Assembly: GCF_031456295.1 (NCBI RefSeq)
Contig: NZ_JAVDUJ010000001.1
Location: 1,302,001 to 1,366,000 of the forward strand
Direction: 5' to 3'
DNA length: 64,000 nucleotides
Source: Arcanobacterium_A hippocoleae
GTDB taxonomy: Bacteria > Actinomycetota > Actinomycetes > Actinomycetales > Actinomycetaceae
Each line of letters starts with the position of its first letter. Position 1 is the first letter of the stretch. The notes beneath the pieces are model-generated. The model ran no database searches. It worked only from the letters and a program-made list of their open reading frames with translations, and was not told the origin of the DNA. A program made the position numbers and the translations under genes. Positions 36,799-46,461 of the stretch are shown here, one piece after another.

Positions 36799-37608
36799 TC
36801 ATGCTTGCTTTGAAGCGTACGCACCCTGCCAGACGGTATCAAAGGGAGTATGCCCAGATACGCGCGCCTGAATGCCTGCCGTCACTAGTTCTTTCGCAAT
36901 CTTTACGGCTATGCGAATCTCAGTGCCCTTTGCCAGTTCAGCTGTGATCGCGGCAGCAAGCGAGCAGCCAGCTCCTGAGACACGCTCATTGCCAATCTTT
37001 GGAGCGGAATAAACAATCGCCTCGCTACCGTCCCAAAGCACATCAATTGCATCTGGCCCCGGAAACTCTGTGCCACCTTTTACAACTACATATTTGGGGC
37101 CAAGTGCAGAAATTCGCTTTGCTGCTTCGGCAAGATCTTCCACAGTAGCAAGTTTTTCCATGCCCGCAAGAGTGCAAGCCTCAAAATAATTTGGGGTAGC
37201 AACTGTAGCCAGCGGCAAAATTTCTTCCCGCAGCGCGTTATCCGTATCGAGTGCCTGCCCAGGCTCTTGCCCCTTACAAATCAGCACTGGATCAAGTACC
37301 ACATTTTTCCAAGGCTGCTTTTTGAGAGCTGTGGCGACGGTATGGATCGTATCCGGATGCCCAAGCATCCCAATCTTGACCGTATCCAGATCCTGTGCGG
37401 CGGTGGCAGCCTCGATCTGATCGGCAATAATCTGTGGAGCTACCGGTACGAAACGATGCGCCCAGTGATTATTCGGATCGAATGAGACGATACAAGTCAA
37501 TGCACCTGCACCATAGCATCCCAGCTGGTGGAAGGTTTTCAAATCAACTTGAAATCCAGCACCGCCAGTAGCTTCTGAACCAGCGATCGTATATGCGAAT
37601 GCAACCAT
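36799..37608 (-). CDS. pdxK: PdxK/ThiD-family kinase (pyridoxal or hydroxymethylpyrimidine kinase)
   Basis: 269-residue ribokinase-superfamily kinase. The N-terminus MVAFAYTIAGSEATGGAGFQ and DLKTF are the ThiD/PdxK substrate loop; GYG-type LGCYGAGALTCIVSFDP with NHWAH resembles Firmicute PdxK proteins more than ThiD. The catalytic anion hole is SGAGCSLAAAI. It would phosphorylate vitamin B6 or the thiamine pyrimidine precursor; which one is undecided. The start at ATG 37608 follows TGAGGA; the frame is open 22 codons more without homology. No thi or pdx genes are adjacent, favouring salvage. Confidence 0.82.
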   Translation of the reverse strand: MVAFAYTIAGSEATGGAGFQVDLKTFHQLGCYGAGALTCIVSFDPNNHWAHRFVPVAPQIIADQIEAATAAQDLDTVKIGMLGHPDTIHTVATALKKQPWKNVVLDPVLICKGQEPGQALDTDNALREEILPLATVATPNYFEACTLAGMEKLATVEDLAEAAKRISALGPKYVVVKGGTEFPGPDAIDVLWDGSEAIVYSAPKIGNERVSGAGCSLAAAITAELAKGTEIRIAVKIAKELVTAGIQARVSGHTPFDTVWQGAYASKQA

Positions 37609-37697
37609 TTTCGTCCTCACTTTAGTTGTTTTACGAGTTGCAGTAATAATCATTGACGCATGCACGCGCAGCACGTTTAGTGCTTGCGTGATGCGTT

Positions 37698-38540
37698 TCA
37701 GATGGCGTTCATTTGATCAGGATGCGGCCCCTGCCTTCCAAATTCGCCCTTATCGAGCGCGTCGATCTTTGCTATTTCACCGGCAGTAAGGCGAATTTGC
37801 GCTGCGGCAAGGTTCTCAGCCTGGCGTTTGGGCGAATTTGATTTCGGGATTGCTGACGTGCCACGCCCAAGATGCCAGGCAAGCACGATTTGTGCCGCAG
37901 TAGCATCATATTCATGCGCAATCTCTTGGATTACGGGATCATTCAGGACGGCACCACGCGCAATCGGGCTCCAAGCTACTACGCGAATCCCCTGATTCCG
38001 GCAAAACTCTGCATTCGCACGGTTCCGCAAATAAGGGTGACGTTCAATCTGATTACTTGCCGGTACAACCGAACATTCGCGCAGAATCTGCACCAAATGA
38101 TGCGGCTCAAAATTTGATACACCGATTGCTTTTGCACGGTGATCGAGGGCAAACTCTTCCATCACTTTATACGTGCCAACGAAATTTCCGTCGTACCGCA
38201 TCGGCAGTGGCCAATGCATCAAAAACAAATCTACATAGTCGAGCCCTAAATCGGTGAGAGATTGCTCGAACGCAGCGCGCGCTGCGTCTGGTTCGTGATT
38301 GCAATTATTCAGCTTTGTAGTGATAAACAGTTCTTCACGCGGAATCCCGCTGGCTGCAATCGCTGCACCGACCTCACGCTCATTGCCATACATTTGGGCA
38401 GTATCAATATGACGATAGCCGAGTTCAAGCGCGTGCAGCACTACTTCGGTGGCGTCTTGCGGCGCTACCTGATATGTGCCAAAGCCCAATGCGGGCATTT
38501 TTGCGCCGGTATTTAATGTGTATTCAGGAATTTGGATCAT
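37698..38540 (-). CDS. Aldo/keto reductase (2,5-diketo-gluconate reductase type)
   Basis: 280-residue NADPH-dependent oxidoreductase with a TIM-barrel fold. The catalytic tetrad is visible: Asp and Tyr in HIDTAQMYGNE, Lys in ITTKLNN and His in LFLMHWPLP. NADPH-binding residues are in AIPKSNSPKRQAENL. GVSNFEPHHL and NQIERHPYL are family signatures. The start is ATG 38540 (MIQIPEYTLNTGAKMPALGF), with AAGG upstream; an upstream extension is open but not conserved. The physiological substrate is unknown. Confidence 0.9.
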   Translation of the reverse strand: MIQIPEYTLNTGAKMPALGFGTYQVAPQDATEVVLHALELGYRHIDTAQMYGNEREVGAAIAASGIPREELFITTKLNNCNHEPDAARAAFEQSLTDLGLDYVDLFLMHWPLPMRYDGNFVGTYKVMEEFALDHRAKAIGVSNFEPHHLVQILRECSVVPASNQIERHPYLRNRANAEFCRNQGIRVVAWSPIARGAVLNDPVIQEIAHEYDATAAQIVLAWHLGRGTSAIPKSNSPKRQAENLAAAQIRLTAGEIAKIDALDKGEFGRQGPHPDQMNAI

Positions 38541-38625
38541 GACCTTATTTTTCTCCGATAAGTTTGGCGCCGCAAGAGTTTTCACAAATTGAGAACTAAG
38601 ACTCTGCTTGCGCTGCTGCTATGAA

Positions 38626-40182
38626 TCAAATATTTTCCGTATCGATTCCCGCTGCCTGATTACGATTCTCGTCAGCGATAAAAGCAGAGATGATTTCTTT
38701 TGTATGCGTGTGCAGTGCATCATGGTGGAAAGTTTCAGAAATCAAGGGCTGTAAACCGCGAATCTGTTTTGCCGTCTCCAGCGAAAGATCATCGGGTACA
38801 AACATATCTGGCTGATAGATCCAGGCTTTTACCGGCACATTATTCTCAGCGAGCACTTCGGGCAGGTGCAATGGCGGGAAATGCTCAAATCCGGCAAGAA
38901 ATTCAGTAGCGGGAGCTAGTCCTTGTAATGCCGGATCTTCGCTACCTTGCCATGAAAATACATGCTCACAAGAGAATCGGAAACCGAAACCGGCGGCTTC
39001 CACACGTTTTCGTAACTCAGCTTCGCCACGTGCTCCATCAGATAAATCTGGTAGTCGGAATTGTGGGAAAGCTTCCCGCACCCGCTGTGCAGACCATGCT
39101 GTTGCGGCAGAGCCGTCATTCCCCAACCCAGACGCGCAAAGTGCGTTACTTTGGGCATAAATCGTCTCATGTAGTGTCCAGTAAAGCGGCGTATCGGCAA
39201 AGCTCAGTTCGGCATTAACGGCTGTGAGAAATCGGCTGGAAAGCCGACGGGTGCTAGATGCAGCTGAATCTGGCTTTGCAGCTATTTGCGGATTAATCTC
39301 AATGAATGGATTTTCCAGGAGATAGTGCATTTTTTCAAAACCAAAAGAGCGGCCGAGCGTGATGCCAAGCATCCGGAAACGGCGCGGGGTGAGCCGTTCA
39401 CCCGTGGGTAAGTATTCTGCAAATTCAGCCAGGTGCTCTACGATTTCCCAGCAAGTACGTTCATCTTCGGGAAATTGCCGGAAATATTCGGCATTGCGCT
39501 GCTCCAGGCTTTCCCAGGTGCGAAGATACACATCATCCGCATGGCGGACGGTGGACGGCAATCCGGCGGTAATGAAGGCCTGCCTGAGCCCGCCGGGAGC
39601 TAATGAAAGATAACTGGTGAGGCAAAAACCGCCAAAAGACTGCCCAAGAGCACTCCATTTTTCACTATCTTGCAAGAGCCGACGGAGTAACTCGGCATCA
39701 GCCACAATATGATCTGCACGGAAGCAGGCAAGGTATGCGGCTTGCGCTTTTACACTCGAAATTCCACTGATCCGCAGCGCGTCCATAGCGTGCGATAAGC
39801 CCGTGCCACGCTCGTCTAACATTACGATCCGGTAATGTGAAAGCATTTCCTGCATCCAGCCGCCCATTGGTGCCGGACGAGTGCCAGCTGAGCCAGGGCC
39901 GCCTTGGAAGTAGACTAGGCGGGGTAAATTTTCTCCGCCGTCACCAATATATTCTCGCGCGAAGACGGTGATTTCCGGCGGGAGCAGCGCCTGTTCGGAG
40001 GGCGAAAGCTGAAAAGCTGCAAAATATTGTTCAGAAAAATCGAGGGGTGCCTGAAACTGATATTCGATTGTGTGATACCCAGGGAATTTATGCGGCGCAT
40101 TGGATTTCAGATTTTCCTGCGCAAGATATTTTGGGGCAAGCGTACTGAGCCACTGGGTAATTTTTTCTACCACTGCTTTCAT
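38626..40182 (-). CDS. Alpha/beta hydrolase, proline iminopeptidase type (S33)
   Basis: 518-residue alpha/beta hydrolase. The oxyanion segment FQGGPGSAG, the nucleophile elbow ALGQSFGGF, the acid in IYQPDMFVPDD and His in HHDALHTH form the expected catalytic set of prolyl aminopeptidases (peptidase S33). The family removes N-terminal proline from peptides. It is longer than the ~420-residue standard, with an inserted cap region near 260-400. No signal peptide, so cytoplasmic. The ATG at 40182 begins MKAVVEKITQWLS. Confidence 0.85.
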   Translation of the reverse strand: MKAVVEKITQWLSTLAPKYLAQENLKSNAPHKFPGYHTIEYQFQAPLDFSEQYFAAFQLSPSEQALLPPEITVFAREYIGDGGENLPRLVYFQGGPGSAGTRPAPMGGWMQEMLSHYRIVMLDERGTGLSHAMDALRISGISSVKAQAAYLACFRADHIVADAELLRRLLQDSEKWSALGQSFGGFCLTSYLSLAPGGLRQAFITAGLPSTVRHADDVYLRTWESLEQRNAEYFRQFPEDERTCWEIVEHLAEFAEYLPTGERLTPRRFRMLGITLGRSFGFEKMHYLLENPFIEINPQIAAKPDSAASSTRRLSSRFLTAVNAELSFADTPLYWTLHETIYAQSNALCASGLGNDGSAATAWSAQRVREAFPQFRLPDLSDGARGEAELRKRVEAAGFGFRFSCEHVFSWQGSEDPALQGLAPATEFLAGFEHFPPLHLPEVLAENNVPVKAWIYQPDMFVPDDLSLETAKQIRGLQPLISETFHHDALHTHTKEIISAFIADENRNQAAGIDTENI

Positions 40183-40300
40183 CTTCTTTCATTATTTTCG
40201 TTATTTTCAACCATGCCAGTTTCGCTTACTTTCACTGGCTGATCTGCCAAAGCCAGCACTGACCAAATGCTGGCTGATGAAGCTCTGCCCTGATCTTGCT

Positions 40301-40891
40301 TTACTGTAGATACATTTTATTATCTTCATCGCGCAGTCGCGGTTCGCTTTTCAATGCCGGATTCCATCCGGATTTATCGGCATAAAACTCACGAATCAGA
40401 TCCATATCTGCCTGCATATCGCCAGTAAGCTGAATCGTCTTGCCCCACCCAAAGCTCTTGGTGCCTTTTTTATCCAGATATCCAAGTACGACGGGAAGCT
40501 TTGCCTGGTAGGCGATATGGTAGAAGCCAGATTTCCAATAATCGCGTTTCCCGCGGGTACCTTTCGGTGTGATCACGAGGAGGAAATCATCAGCTGCTTG
40601 AGCTGCTTCGACTGCGGCACCGACTACGCCATGTTTCGCTGAACGATCTATTGCCATCCCGCCGACGGCTTTGATCAGCGGTCCAAAGGGCGATTTTACT
40701 GCGGAGTCTTTCACGAAGAAACGAAATTTCCGTTTTGTTTGCCATAAGCCGATCGCCATTAATATTCCGTCCCAATTTGATGTGTGCGGAGCGCCGATCA
40801 CAATGCACTTTTTCGGCAGCGGTGAGCCTTGAATCAGTTTTACTGGTGAGAAGAAAAGATAAATCGATGAAAGCAGTTTCAAAAATCCCAT
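40301..40891 (-). CDS. PlsC-like glycerolipid acyltransferase
   Basis: 196-residue 1-acylglycerol-3-phosphate O-acyltransferase-type protein. The HX4D motif is at residues 36-41 (HTSNWD) and the substrate motif reads ITPKGTRGKRDYWKSG. One hydrophobic segment at the N-terminus (FLKLLSSIYLFFSPV) would associate it with the membrane. ATG 40891 follows GAAGGGA; the open frame starts nine codons upstream without support. It resembles short acyltransferases of unknown acceptor rather than the main PlsC. Confidence 0.8.
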   Translation of the reverse strand: MGFLKLLSSIYLFFSPVKLIQGSPLPKKCIVIGAPHTSNWDGILMAIGLWQTKRKFRFFVKDSAVKSPFGPLIKAVGGMAIDRSAKHGVVGAAVEAAQAADDFLLVITPKGTRGKRDYWKSGFYHIAYQAKLPVVLGYLDKKGTKSFGWGKTIQLTGDMQADMDLIREFYADKSGWNPALKSEPRLRDEDNKMYLQ

Positions 40892-40991
40892 AAGGATCCC
40901 TTCTAGGTCGGGTATCAAGAGTAAAATTTTCTGGCTTTACCGTAGCGAAAACGCTTATCGATAAATCGGATATTTAACTGATTGCGCGATT

Positions 40992-41828
40992 TTAACGTTT
41001 GAGTTCGAGGTCGATGATGTGATTCAAAGTGTCGGTGTCTACACTGCCAGGCAGATAGCTGTATCCGATGAGGAAGGACGGGGTGCCATTGATTCCCAGC
41101 TGCTGGGCGCGCTCAGAATCAGCTGCAACTTTTTGCGCAGTATCCGGACTCTTCATATCTGCAGTAAATTTTGCGAGATCTTTTATCCCGACTTTTTGTG
41201 CGAGCTGATTGAAAGTTGCGTCGTTATATGCAGCATTCCCGCTCGCAGCGAGTTTGAAGAGCTCATTGTGATATTCCCAGAACTTATTCTGATTTGCAGC
41301 GGCTTGTGCGGCATATGCTGCAAGTGTTGAATCCGGGCCGAGCACTGGAAGTGAATTAAATTCATAACGAATTTCGCCTGCTGCGATGCGTGATTCTAAT
41401 TCTGGTTCAGTATTGAGTGTGTAGTTGATACAGTGCCCACATCGGAAGTCTGCGTATACTTCGATCACAACGGGTGCGTTTACATCCCCTTTCGCCATTG
41501 GATCTTTTGGATCCAGACGATGCTGCGCGTCGATTGCTTGCTTTGCCTCAGGAGAAACTGGTTGTGCAGTGGTAGGCTGCTGGTTTTCGCCTGCTCCTGG
41601 TTGTGTACCATTTTGCGTGGCAGATCCTGGTTGATCAGCCTGCGCGGTTTGCGTTTGTGCCCGTTGTTTTTGATTCGCACCAGGATTTGCCTGGGAGGTA
41701 AAGAAAAGAGTGGCGAAGACGGTAGCTACCATTGCCAGCACAATCAGCGCAATAATCAATATTTTACTGGTCTTATTTTGTTGTGCTGCAGCGGGAGCTA
41801 CGGCCGAATAGCTGTTTTCTTGAGTCAT
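40992..41828 (-). CDS. DsbA-family membrane-anchored thiol oxidoreductase
   Basis: 278-residue thioredoxin-fold protein facing outside. Residues 22-43 are a membrane anchor; a Gln/Thr/Ala/Pro-rich linker spans about 45-95; the thioredoxin domain follows with active site CGHC at 130-133 and the cis-proline loop NGTPSF (Thr249-Pro250). This is the DsbA/BdbD-like architecture used for oxidative folding of secreted proteins in actinobacteria. No VKOR or DsbB partner is in the window. The start at ATG 41828 is well supported. Confidence 0.88.
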   Translation of the reverse strand: MTQENSYSAVAPAAAQQNKTSKILIIALIVLAMVATVFATLFFTSQANPGANQKQRAQTQTAQADQPGSATQNGTQPGAGENQQPTTAQPVSPEAKQAIDAQHRLDPKDPMAKGDVNAPVVIEVYADFRCGHCINYTLNTEPELESRIAAGEIRYEFNSLPVLGPDSTLAAYAAQAAANQNKFWEYHNELFKLAASGNAAYNDATFNQLAQKVGIKDLAKFTADMKSPDTAQKVAADSERAQQLGINGTPSFLIGYSYLPGSVDTDTLNHIIDLELKR

Positions 41829-41882
41829 AACCTTAACCCTACCTTTTTCATGGGCAGATTGAGAAAAGCTGTGCCGGTGAAA

Positions 41883-43172
41883 TTACAGCACGAAGCCAAA
41901 TGCGGGTGAATTTGGTTCAAGCTTTTCGACTTCAATTTCTGAAGCATCCATGCGCGCCAAAAGTCCAGTAAGATTCGCTGGATCATCAATTTCGATCCCG
42001 ACGAGTGCCGGACCTTTCTCACGATTATGTTTTTTCGTATATTCAAAAAGTACGATATCGTCACCGTCACCAAGCACTTCATTCAGGAAAGAACGCAGCG
42101 CGCCAGGCTTTTGCGGAAACGTGACGAGGAAATAATGCCGGAAGCCTTCATGGATCATTGCCCGCTCAACGATATCGTCATATCGGGAGACGTCATTATT
42201 GCCCCCGCTGAGCACGCAGGCGATCGGACCGGCAGGAAGAGCTGCTAAATCTACATATTTCCGTAATGCGGCAACTGAAAGTGCACCTGAAGGTTCAGTA
42301 ATGATTCCTTCCACCTGGTAAAGTTCAAGCATTTCGGAAGCGATTGCGCCTTCGGGTACAGTGACGATCGCGTCAACAAATTTACGAGCAATCTCGTAAG
42401 TGATATTTCCAACGCGGGCAACAGCAGTGCCGTCAGCGAAAGTATCTACTTCCGGAAGAGTGACGGGCTTACCGGCTGCGAATGCTGCCTGCATTGAGGC
42501 TGCACCTGCTGGCTCCACTCCAATTACTTTTGTTTCGGGATGAAATTGCTTGATCCAGGCGAGTGTGCCGGCAAGCAAACCGCCGCCGCCGATCGGTACG
42601 AGAATTGCGGCCGGATAGCTTGGGCATTGATCGAAAATTTCCTTTACAACCGTGCCTTGCCCTGCAATAGTGCGCGCGTCATCAAATGGATGTACGTAGA
42701 CGGCACCAGCTTCTACCGCGTATTTAGTAGCCTGGGCTGAGCATTCATCAAAAGTTGCTCCTACTTCTCGCACCTGCACCCATTCACCGCCAATATCGCG
42801 GATCCGATTGCGTTTTTGCCGTGGGGTAGTGCTCGGGATGAAAATAGTGCCTTGGATTTGCAGACGATTGCAAGAATATGCAACTCCCTGTGCGTGATTG
42901 CCAGCTGATGCGCAAACTACTCCGCGAGCAGCATCGGCAGCGGCAAGTGAGGAAATGAAATTATATGCTCCGCGTACTTTATATGAGCGCCCCACCTGGA
43001 TATCTTCACGTTTGAGAAAAATATCGCGGCCAAGTTTATTGCTCAAGCGTGGTGAGCGTTCAAGCGGAGTTTTCCGGATTTCGTTTCCCAGTACTTGCGC
43101 TGCGAGTACCACATCCGTGCCGCTCGGTAGTTGCGGCAGATTGTAATCGGATAGATTTTCGTTATTGACCAT
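41883..43172 (-). CDS. ilvA: Threonine deaminase (biosynthetic or catabolic)
   Basis: PLP enzyme converting threonine to 2-oxobutanoate and ammonia, the first step to isoleucine. Lys65 in GRSYKVRGAYN carries PLP; the phosphate-binding loop is PIGGGGLLAGT. The C-terminal 90 residues (LVTFPQKPGALRSFLNEVLG, then VGIEIDD) form a single ACT-like regulatory domain, the short actinobacterial form (429 residues). ATG 43172 with GGAGA upstream is preferred over an upstream extension. It is a single gene; no other ilv genes are nearby. Confidence 0.9.
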   Translation of the reverse strand: MVNNENLSDYNLPQLPSGTDVVLAAQVLGNEIRKTPLERSPRLSNKLGRDIFLKREDIQVGRSYKVRGAYNFISSLAAADAARGVVCASAGNHAQGVAYSCNRLQIQGTIFIPSTTPRQKRNRIRDIGGEWVQVREVGATFDECSAQATKYAVEAGAVYVHPFDDARTIAGQGTVVKEIFDQCPSYPAAILVPIGGGGLLAGTLAWIKQFHPETKVIGVEPAGAASMQAAFAAGKPVTLPEVDTFADGTAVARVGNITYEIARKFVDAIVTVPEGAIASEMLELYQVEGIITEPSGALSVAALRKYVDLAALPAGPIACVLSGGNNDVSRYDDIVERAMIHEGFRHYFLVTFPQKPGALRSFLNEVLGDGDDIVLFEYTKKHNREKGPALVGIEIDDPANLTGLLARMDASEIEVEKLEPNSPAFGFVL

Positions 43173-43302
43173 GATTCTCCAAATGGTGATGGGATAGCGA
43201 AGCTTGTTTACATGCACGAAAGCTGTGATTAATGAGACGCGCTCCCGAAGCGTGTATTAGGCTATTTGTGTTGCTCCTATTTTATGAGGTTAGAAGAAGC
43301 TT

Positions 43303-44697
43303 ATGCGTCCTGTCCGAAACTTGGCATATTTGGCGGTGTTTTCCGCGCTCGCGATGGTTGTGGGGGCGTGCACGCCTGCGCTTGAACCTGCAAAGCCAGA
43401 TGATTTTCAGCAGCTGCAACCTTCGCCGCAGGAGCAAGAAAAGCAGGAAAATGCTGGGTTAAATCCTTTGGAAACTGGGCTTAGGCGGATTTGGGAAGCG
43501 GAATTTTCCACTGCGCCGCTTGCTGTCACGTTTGCGGAGAAAAATGATGATGTGGTAGTGCTCACCAAAGATTCCGGGAAGCAAACTTTGGTGGCTTTAG
43601 CGCGTGTCGGGGAAAGTGCGGTGCTGGAAAAATGGACTTATACAGTACCGTCAGGGAAGATTGAAAATCTTGTCGCGCATGACGGAATAGTGTATTTCAA
43701 TGTGATCGGGAGCGCAGCTGAGGGGGCGCAAACTGATTTAGTGGCATTGGAATTACGCGACGGGAAAGAAAAGTTTAGATGGTCGAAGTTGAATCCGCTC
43801 GACTCTCAGGCGCCAACCATAATCGGGAGTTATTTGCGCGGTCTGGGAGTGTTTAAGATTGAGCAGCAGCGCATGACGGCAGCGATTCTTGATGCGGATG
43901 GAAAAGTAGTTGCGAGTGAGAAATTCTTTCAGCAAGATTTTGCCTTGCCAAAAACTGCTGGTGAATCCACAGATGCAGATATGGGAGATGCTCAGGGAGA
44001 AACTGAAAAGCAAAGTGCGGAAGAAAGCCGCACGCAGATATTTCAATTCCGGCGCAACCAAGTGATCTTGCCGCAGAATTCTCCGGCAGATCAGCAGCAG
44101 ATACTCGCATTCCCGATGATGCGGATGCTCCCTGCAGATTGGTGTGAAATCGGTGAAAAGGGCGCAGTTTGTGTGGATTTGGCGAAGCAGGAATTATCTT
44201 CCTACGATCTGAACGGTGATCCAATAAAAACTTTACCGCTGCAAAAAGATGCTCCGGCAATGCGTTACCGCTTCGTGGGTGCATTTCCAGAGATTCAGTT
44301 CACTCAGTTGATGCAGAAATTGGCAGTTTTGAAAGCGGGTGCAGAGAGTGAAATGCCTGAAAATAAAGGTGGCGTTAGTGCTGGTGCGGAAGAATCTGCG
44401 GGGCACGGAAAGACAAAGCTGCTGGATGCGTATTTATATGGGGATACGTGGCTTGGGCGGGATACTTGGCGCGGGGTTCGCCCTGGTGGTGCATGCCGCC
44501 CCGTCAGCGCACAGGCTCCATTCTGTTTAGCGCAGGGAAGATTGGTGAATGTGCGGACGGGAGAAGTGCTTGATCCGAGTTTTGGAAAAATTATTGTCGG
44601 TACAGGAGCGGCAAGCGATACATTCTTCAGCTACCGGGATGGAGTTTTCGCAATGCTTGGTGCGCAAAGTGTGCATGGTTCGGAAAAAGAAAAATAA
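43303..44697 (+). CDS. Lipoprotein of unknown function, beta-propeller-like
   Basis: 464-residue predicted lipoprotein. The signal peptide ends in VVGAC, with Cys23 as the lipidation site. The rest alternates short strands typical of PQQ-like propeller repeats (for example DVVVLTKDSGKQTLVALARV and LVALELRDGKEKFRWSKLNP), interrupted by a charged Glu/Gln/Asp-rich insertion near 225-245 and a Gly/Glu/Ala-rich loop around residues 345-370. I do not recognise a specific family. It begins the plus-strand run that continues with the CYTH and DUF4261 genes. Confidence 0.72.
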   Translation: MRPVRNLAYLAVFSALAMVVGACTPALEPAKPDDFQQLQPSPQEQEKQENAGLNPLETGLRRIWEAEFSTAPLAVTFAEKNDDVVVLTKDSGKQTLVALARVGESAVLEKWTYTVPSGKIENLVAHDGIVYFNVIGSAAEGAQTDLVALELRDGKEKFRWSKLNPLDSQAPTIIGSYLRGLGVFKIEQQRMTAAILDADGKVVASEKFFQQDFALPKTAGESTDADMGDAQGETEKQSAEESRTQIFQFRRNQVILPQNSPADQQQILAFPMMRMLPADWCEIGEKGAVCVDLAKQELSSYDLNGDPIKTLPLQKDAPAMRYRFVGAFPEIQFTQLMQKLAVLKAGAESEMPENKGGVSAGAEESAGHGKTKLLDAYLYGDTWLGRDTWRGVRPGGACRPVSAQAPFCLAQGRLVNVRTGEVLDPSFGKIIVGTGAASDTFFSYRDGVFAMLGAQSVHGSEKEK

Positions 44698-44793
44698 GTG
44701 CAGAATTTGCAGCGCAGAGGCTGAAGGAAAGTGCGTGAGCAGAAAATTACACAATCATTAAAATCTTGGAAGTAACGGAAAGAAGAAAAACAA

Positions 44794-45480
44794 ATGCACG
44801 AGCAATTGCATGAAGGTGCGGACGGGCGTGAAATCCCCTTTGAATTTGAACGGAAATTTTTTGTTGCGAATTTACCGCAGGCTGCGCGTGAGCATGGGTC
44901 GCAGCAGATCATTGTGCAGGCTTACGTATTTGCGCAGGGCGGGTATGCGATCCGAGTGCGGTTGAGCTTTCGCGGGATGGGTGAAATTGAATTCCCAAAG
45001 TTTGCAGAAGCTGTTGATTTCCTTGGTGCTTATGAACGGAAAATACTTACGCAGTTGCTTTCACGATCAGAGACTGCCGATTCTGCGAGTGTGCAGGCTA
45101 CGATTGCTGTGAAATCTCCGTCAGTAAATGGTGAACGGTACGAACTTGAGCATGAAATGGATCTCGATGTGGCAGTGCAGATTCTGCAACGCTCAGGGAA
45201 TCTCGTCTTAAAATCCCGATATTCACTGTGGGTGAGTGAAGATGGCTGGGAATTTGATGTATTTGCAGGGCAAAACGAAGGGTTGATTGTTGCTGAATGT
45301 GAGCGCTTGAGTCCAGTAGTTGATTTGCAAATCCCGGATTTTGCCGTCACTGAAGTGACTGCTGATGCGCGGTTTACAAATGATTCACTGGCAAAAGAGC
45401 CTTGGAATCAGTGGGATACGCAATTCCGGCAAGAGCTTGCAGCGCGCGGTCCGTTTTTCCTTGATTTGCGGAGTGCATAA
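44794..45480 (+). CDS. CYTH domain protein (triphosphate-tunnel metalloenzyme)
   Basis: 228-residue protein with the hallmark ExExK motif at residues 17-21 (EFERK) after a short lead. Further tunnel-type charged strands follow: AIRVRLSFRG, QATIAVKSPSVNGERYELEH, LKSRYSLW, WEFDVFAGQNEGLIVAECE. Family members hydrolyse inorganic triphosphate or thiamine triphosphate or cyclise ATP; the bacterial NeuNT-like subgroup is commonest. The substrate cannot be settled. It lies between the lipoprotein and the DUF4261 gene, 96 and 65 bases apart. Confidence 0.8.
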   Translation: MHEQLHEGADGREIPFEFERKFFVANLPQAAREHGSQQIIVQAYVFAQGGYAIRVRLSFRGMGEIEFPKFAEAVDFLGAYERKILTQLLSRSETADSASVQATIAVKSPSVNGERYELEHEMDLDVAVQILQRSGNLVLKSRYSLWVSEDGWEFDVFAGQNEGLIVAECERLSPVVDLQIPDFAVTEVTADARFTNDSLAKEPWNQWDTQFRQELAARGPFFLDLRSA

Positions 45481-45545
45481 AGATGTTTACGCGAAGCATG
45501 AAATCAATGTGTTTTCGGTGCCTGAGCCTGGGATAAAATACTGCT

Positions 45546-46391
45546 ATGGAACAGCTTGGAATTTCAGCAATTCACCCGTCTGCCCCGGAAGTGCTTTCGG
45601 TTGTGGCGTTATTTAATGCGCCGATAGATCTTGCGGCGGCGATTGTCCGCTTGCGGGAGATTTGGTCGATCAAAGCTGACGGTAGTTGGCAGCATGTAGT
45701 TGCTGATCCGAATGAGCCAAATGTAGTCTCAGGGGATTTATATCAGTTTCAGGAGCAGGGCGTGACAGCGCTTTTAAGCCCGATAAGTGGCGCATTGCAA
45801 GTGCCAGGTGGCGGAAAATTGCCTGATCATGTATTTCATCTGCCGATTACACTTTATGCGCCAGCTGATGCGGCACAAGCGGGAGTGTTAGCTGGCGAAG
45901 ATGCTGATAATGACGGGATTTCACAGCAAATCCCCGAAGTGAAGCGGCGGAAGCGAATGGTTTCGGCGCATATTCTACTCACGGAGATCCTTGATGCATT
46001 GATGCGCGAGTCTGCTGCGGTGGGCGTATTTCGCAGTGAACTTGGGGTAGTGCAACCACCACAAATGATCACTGAGCTGGCTGAATCTTTAACGCAAGGG
46101 CGTGTTCCCTTGCCGTTGTGGGTGAATATTCGCACCCAAAATGCCGGTTTGAGCTTTGGGCGGACACTCGGTTTGCCACTATTTGGGCATCTTGATTTAG
46201 AGGTTCGCGAATCTCTGCGTAATCCGGATGAAATCTATTTGCTCCTAGCAGATATTGCAAACTATCTGATTACTTCAAATACTTATCTTTTGCCAGGGCA
46301 AACTTTGGGGAGTTCGCAAGGTGAAAAGCTGGCAATCACGCAGGAACTTTCACCTTTTGATCAAAATGCGGTGATCCGTGTGATGTATTGA
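45546..46391 (+). CDS. DUF4261 domain-containing protein
   Basis: 281-residue cytoplasmic protein with no membrane segment. The C-terminal part (LPLWVNIRTQNAGLSFGRTL, GLPLFGHLDLEV, then ADIANYLITSNTYLLPGQTL) matches the DUF4261 pattern as I know it. The N-terminal half resembles the suppressor-of-fused-type fold seen ahead of it in some members. The function is unknown. ATG 45546 is the likely start. Confidence 0.65.
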   Translation: MEQLGISAIHPSAPEVLSVVALFNAPIDLAAAIVRLREIWSIKADGSWQHVVADPNEPNVVSGDLYQFQEQGVTALLSPISGALQVPGGGKLPDHVFHLPITLYAPADAAQAGVLAGEDADNDGISQQIPEVKRRKRMVSAHILLTEILDALMRESAAVGVFRSELGVVQPPQMITELAESLTQGRVPLPLWVNIRTQNAGLSFGRTLGLPLFGHLDLEVRESLRNPDEIYLLLADIANYLITSNTYLLPGQTLGSSQGEKLAITQELSPFDQNAVIRVMY

Positions 46392-46461
46392 TTCCGCAGT
46401 GCGGGAAATGCTTCTTTGGAAAAGCTAAGAAATAAACTAACAACGGAGGAATTGAGTAAAT

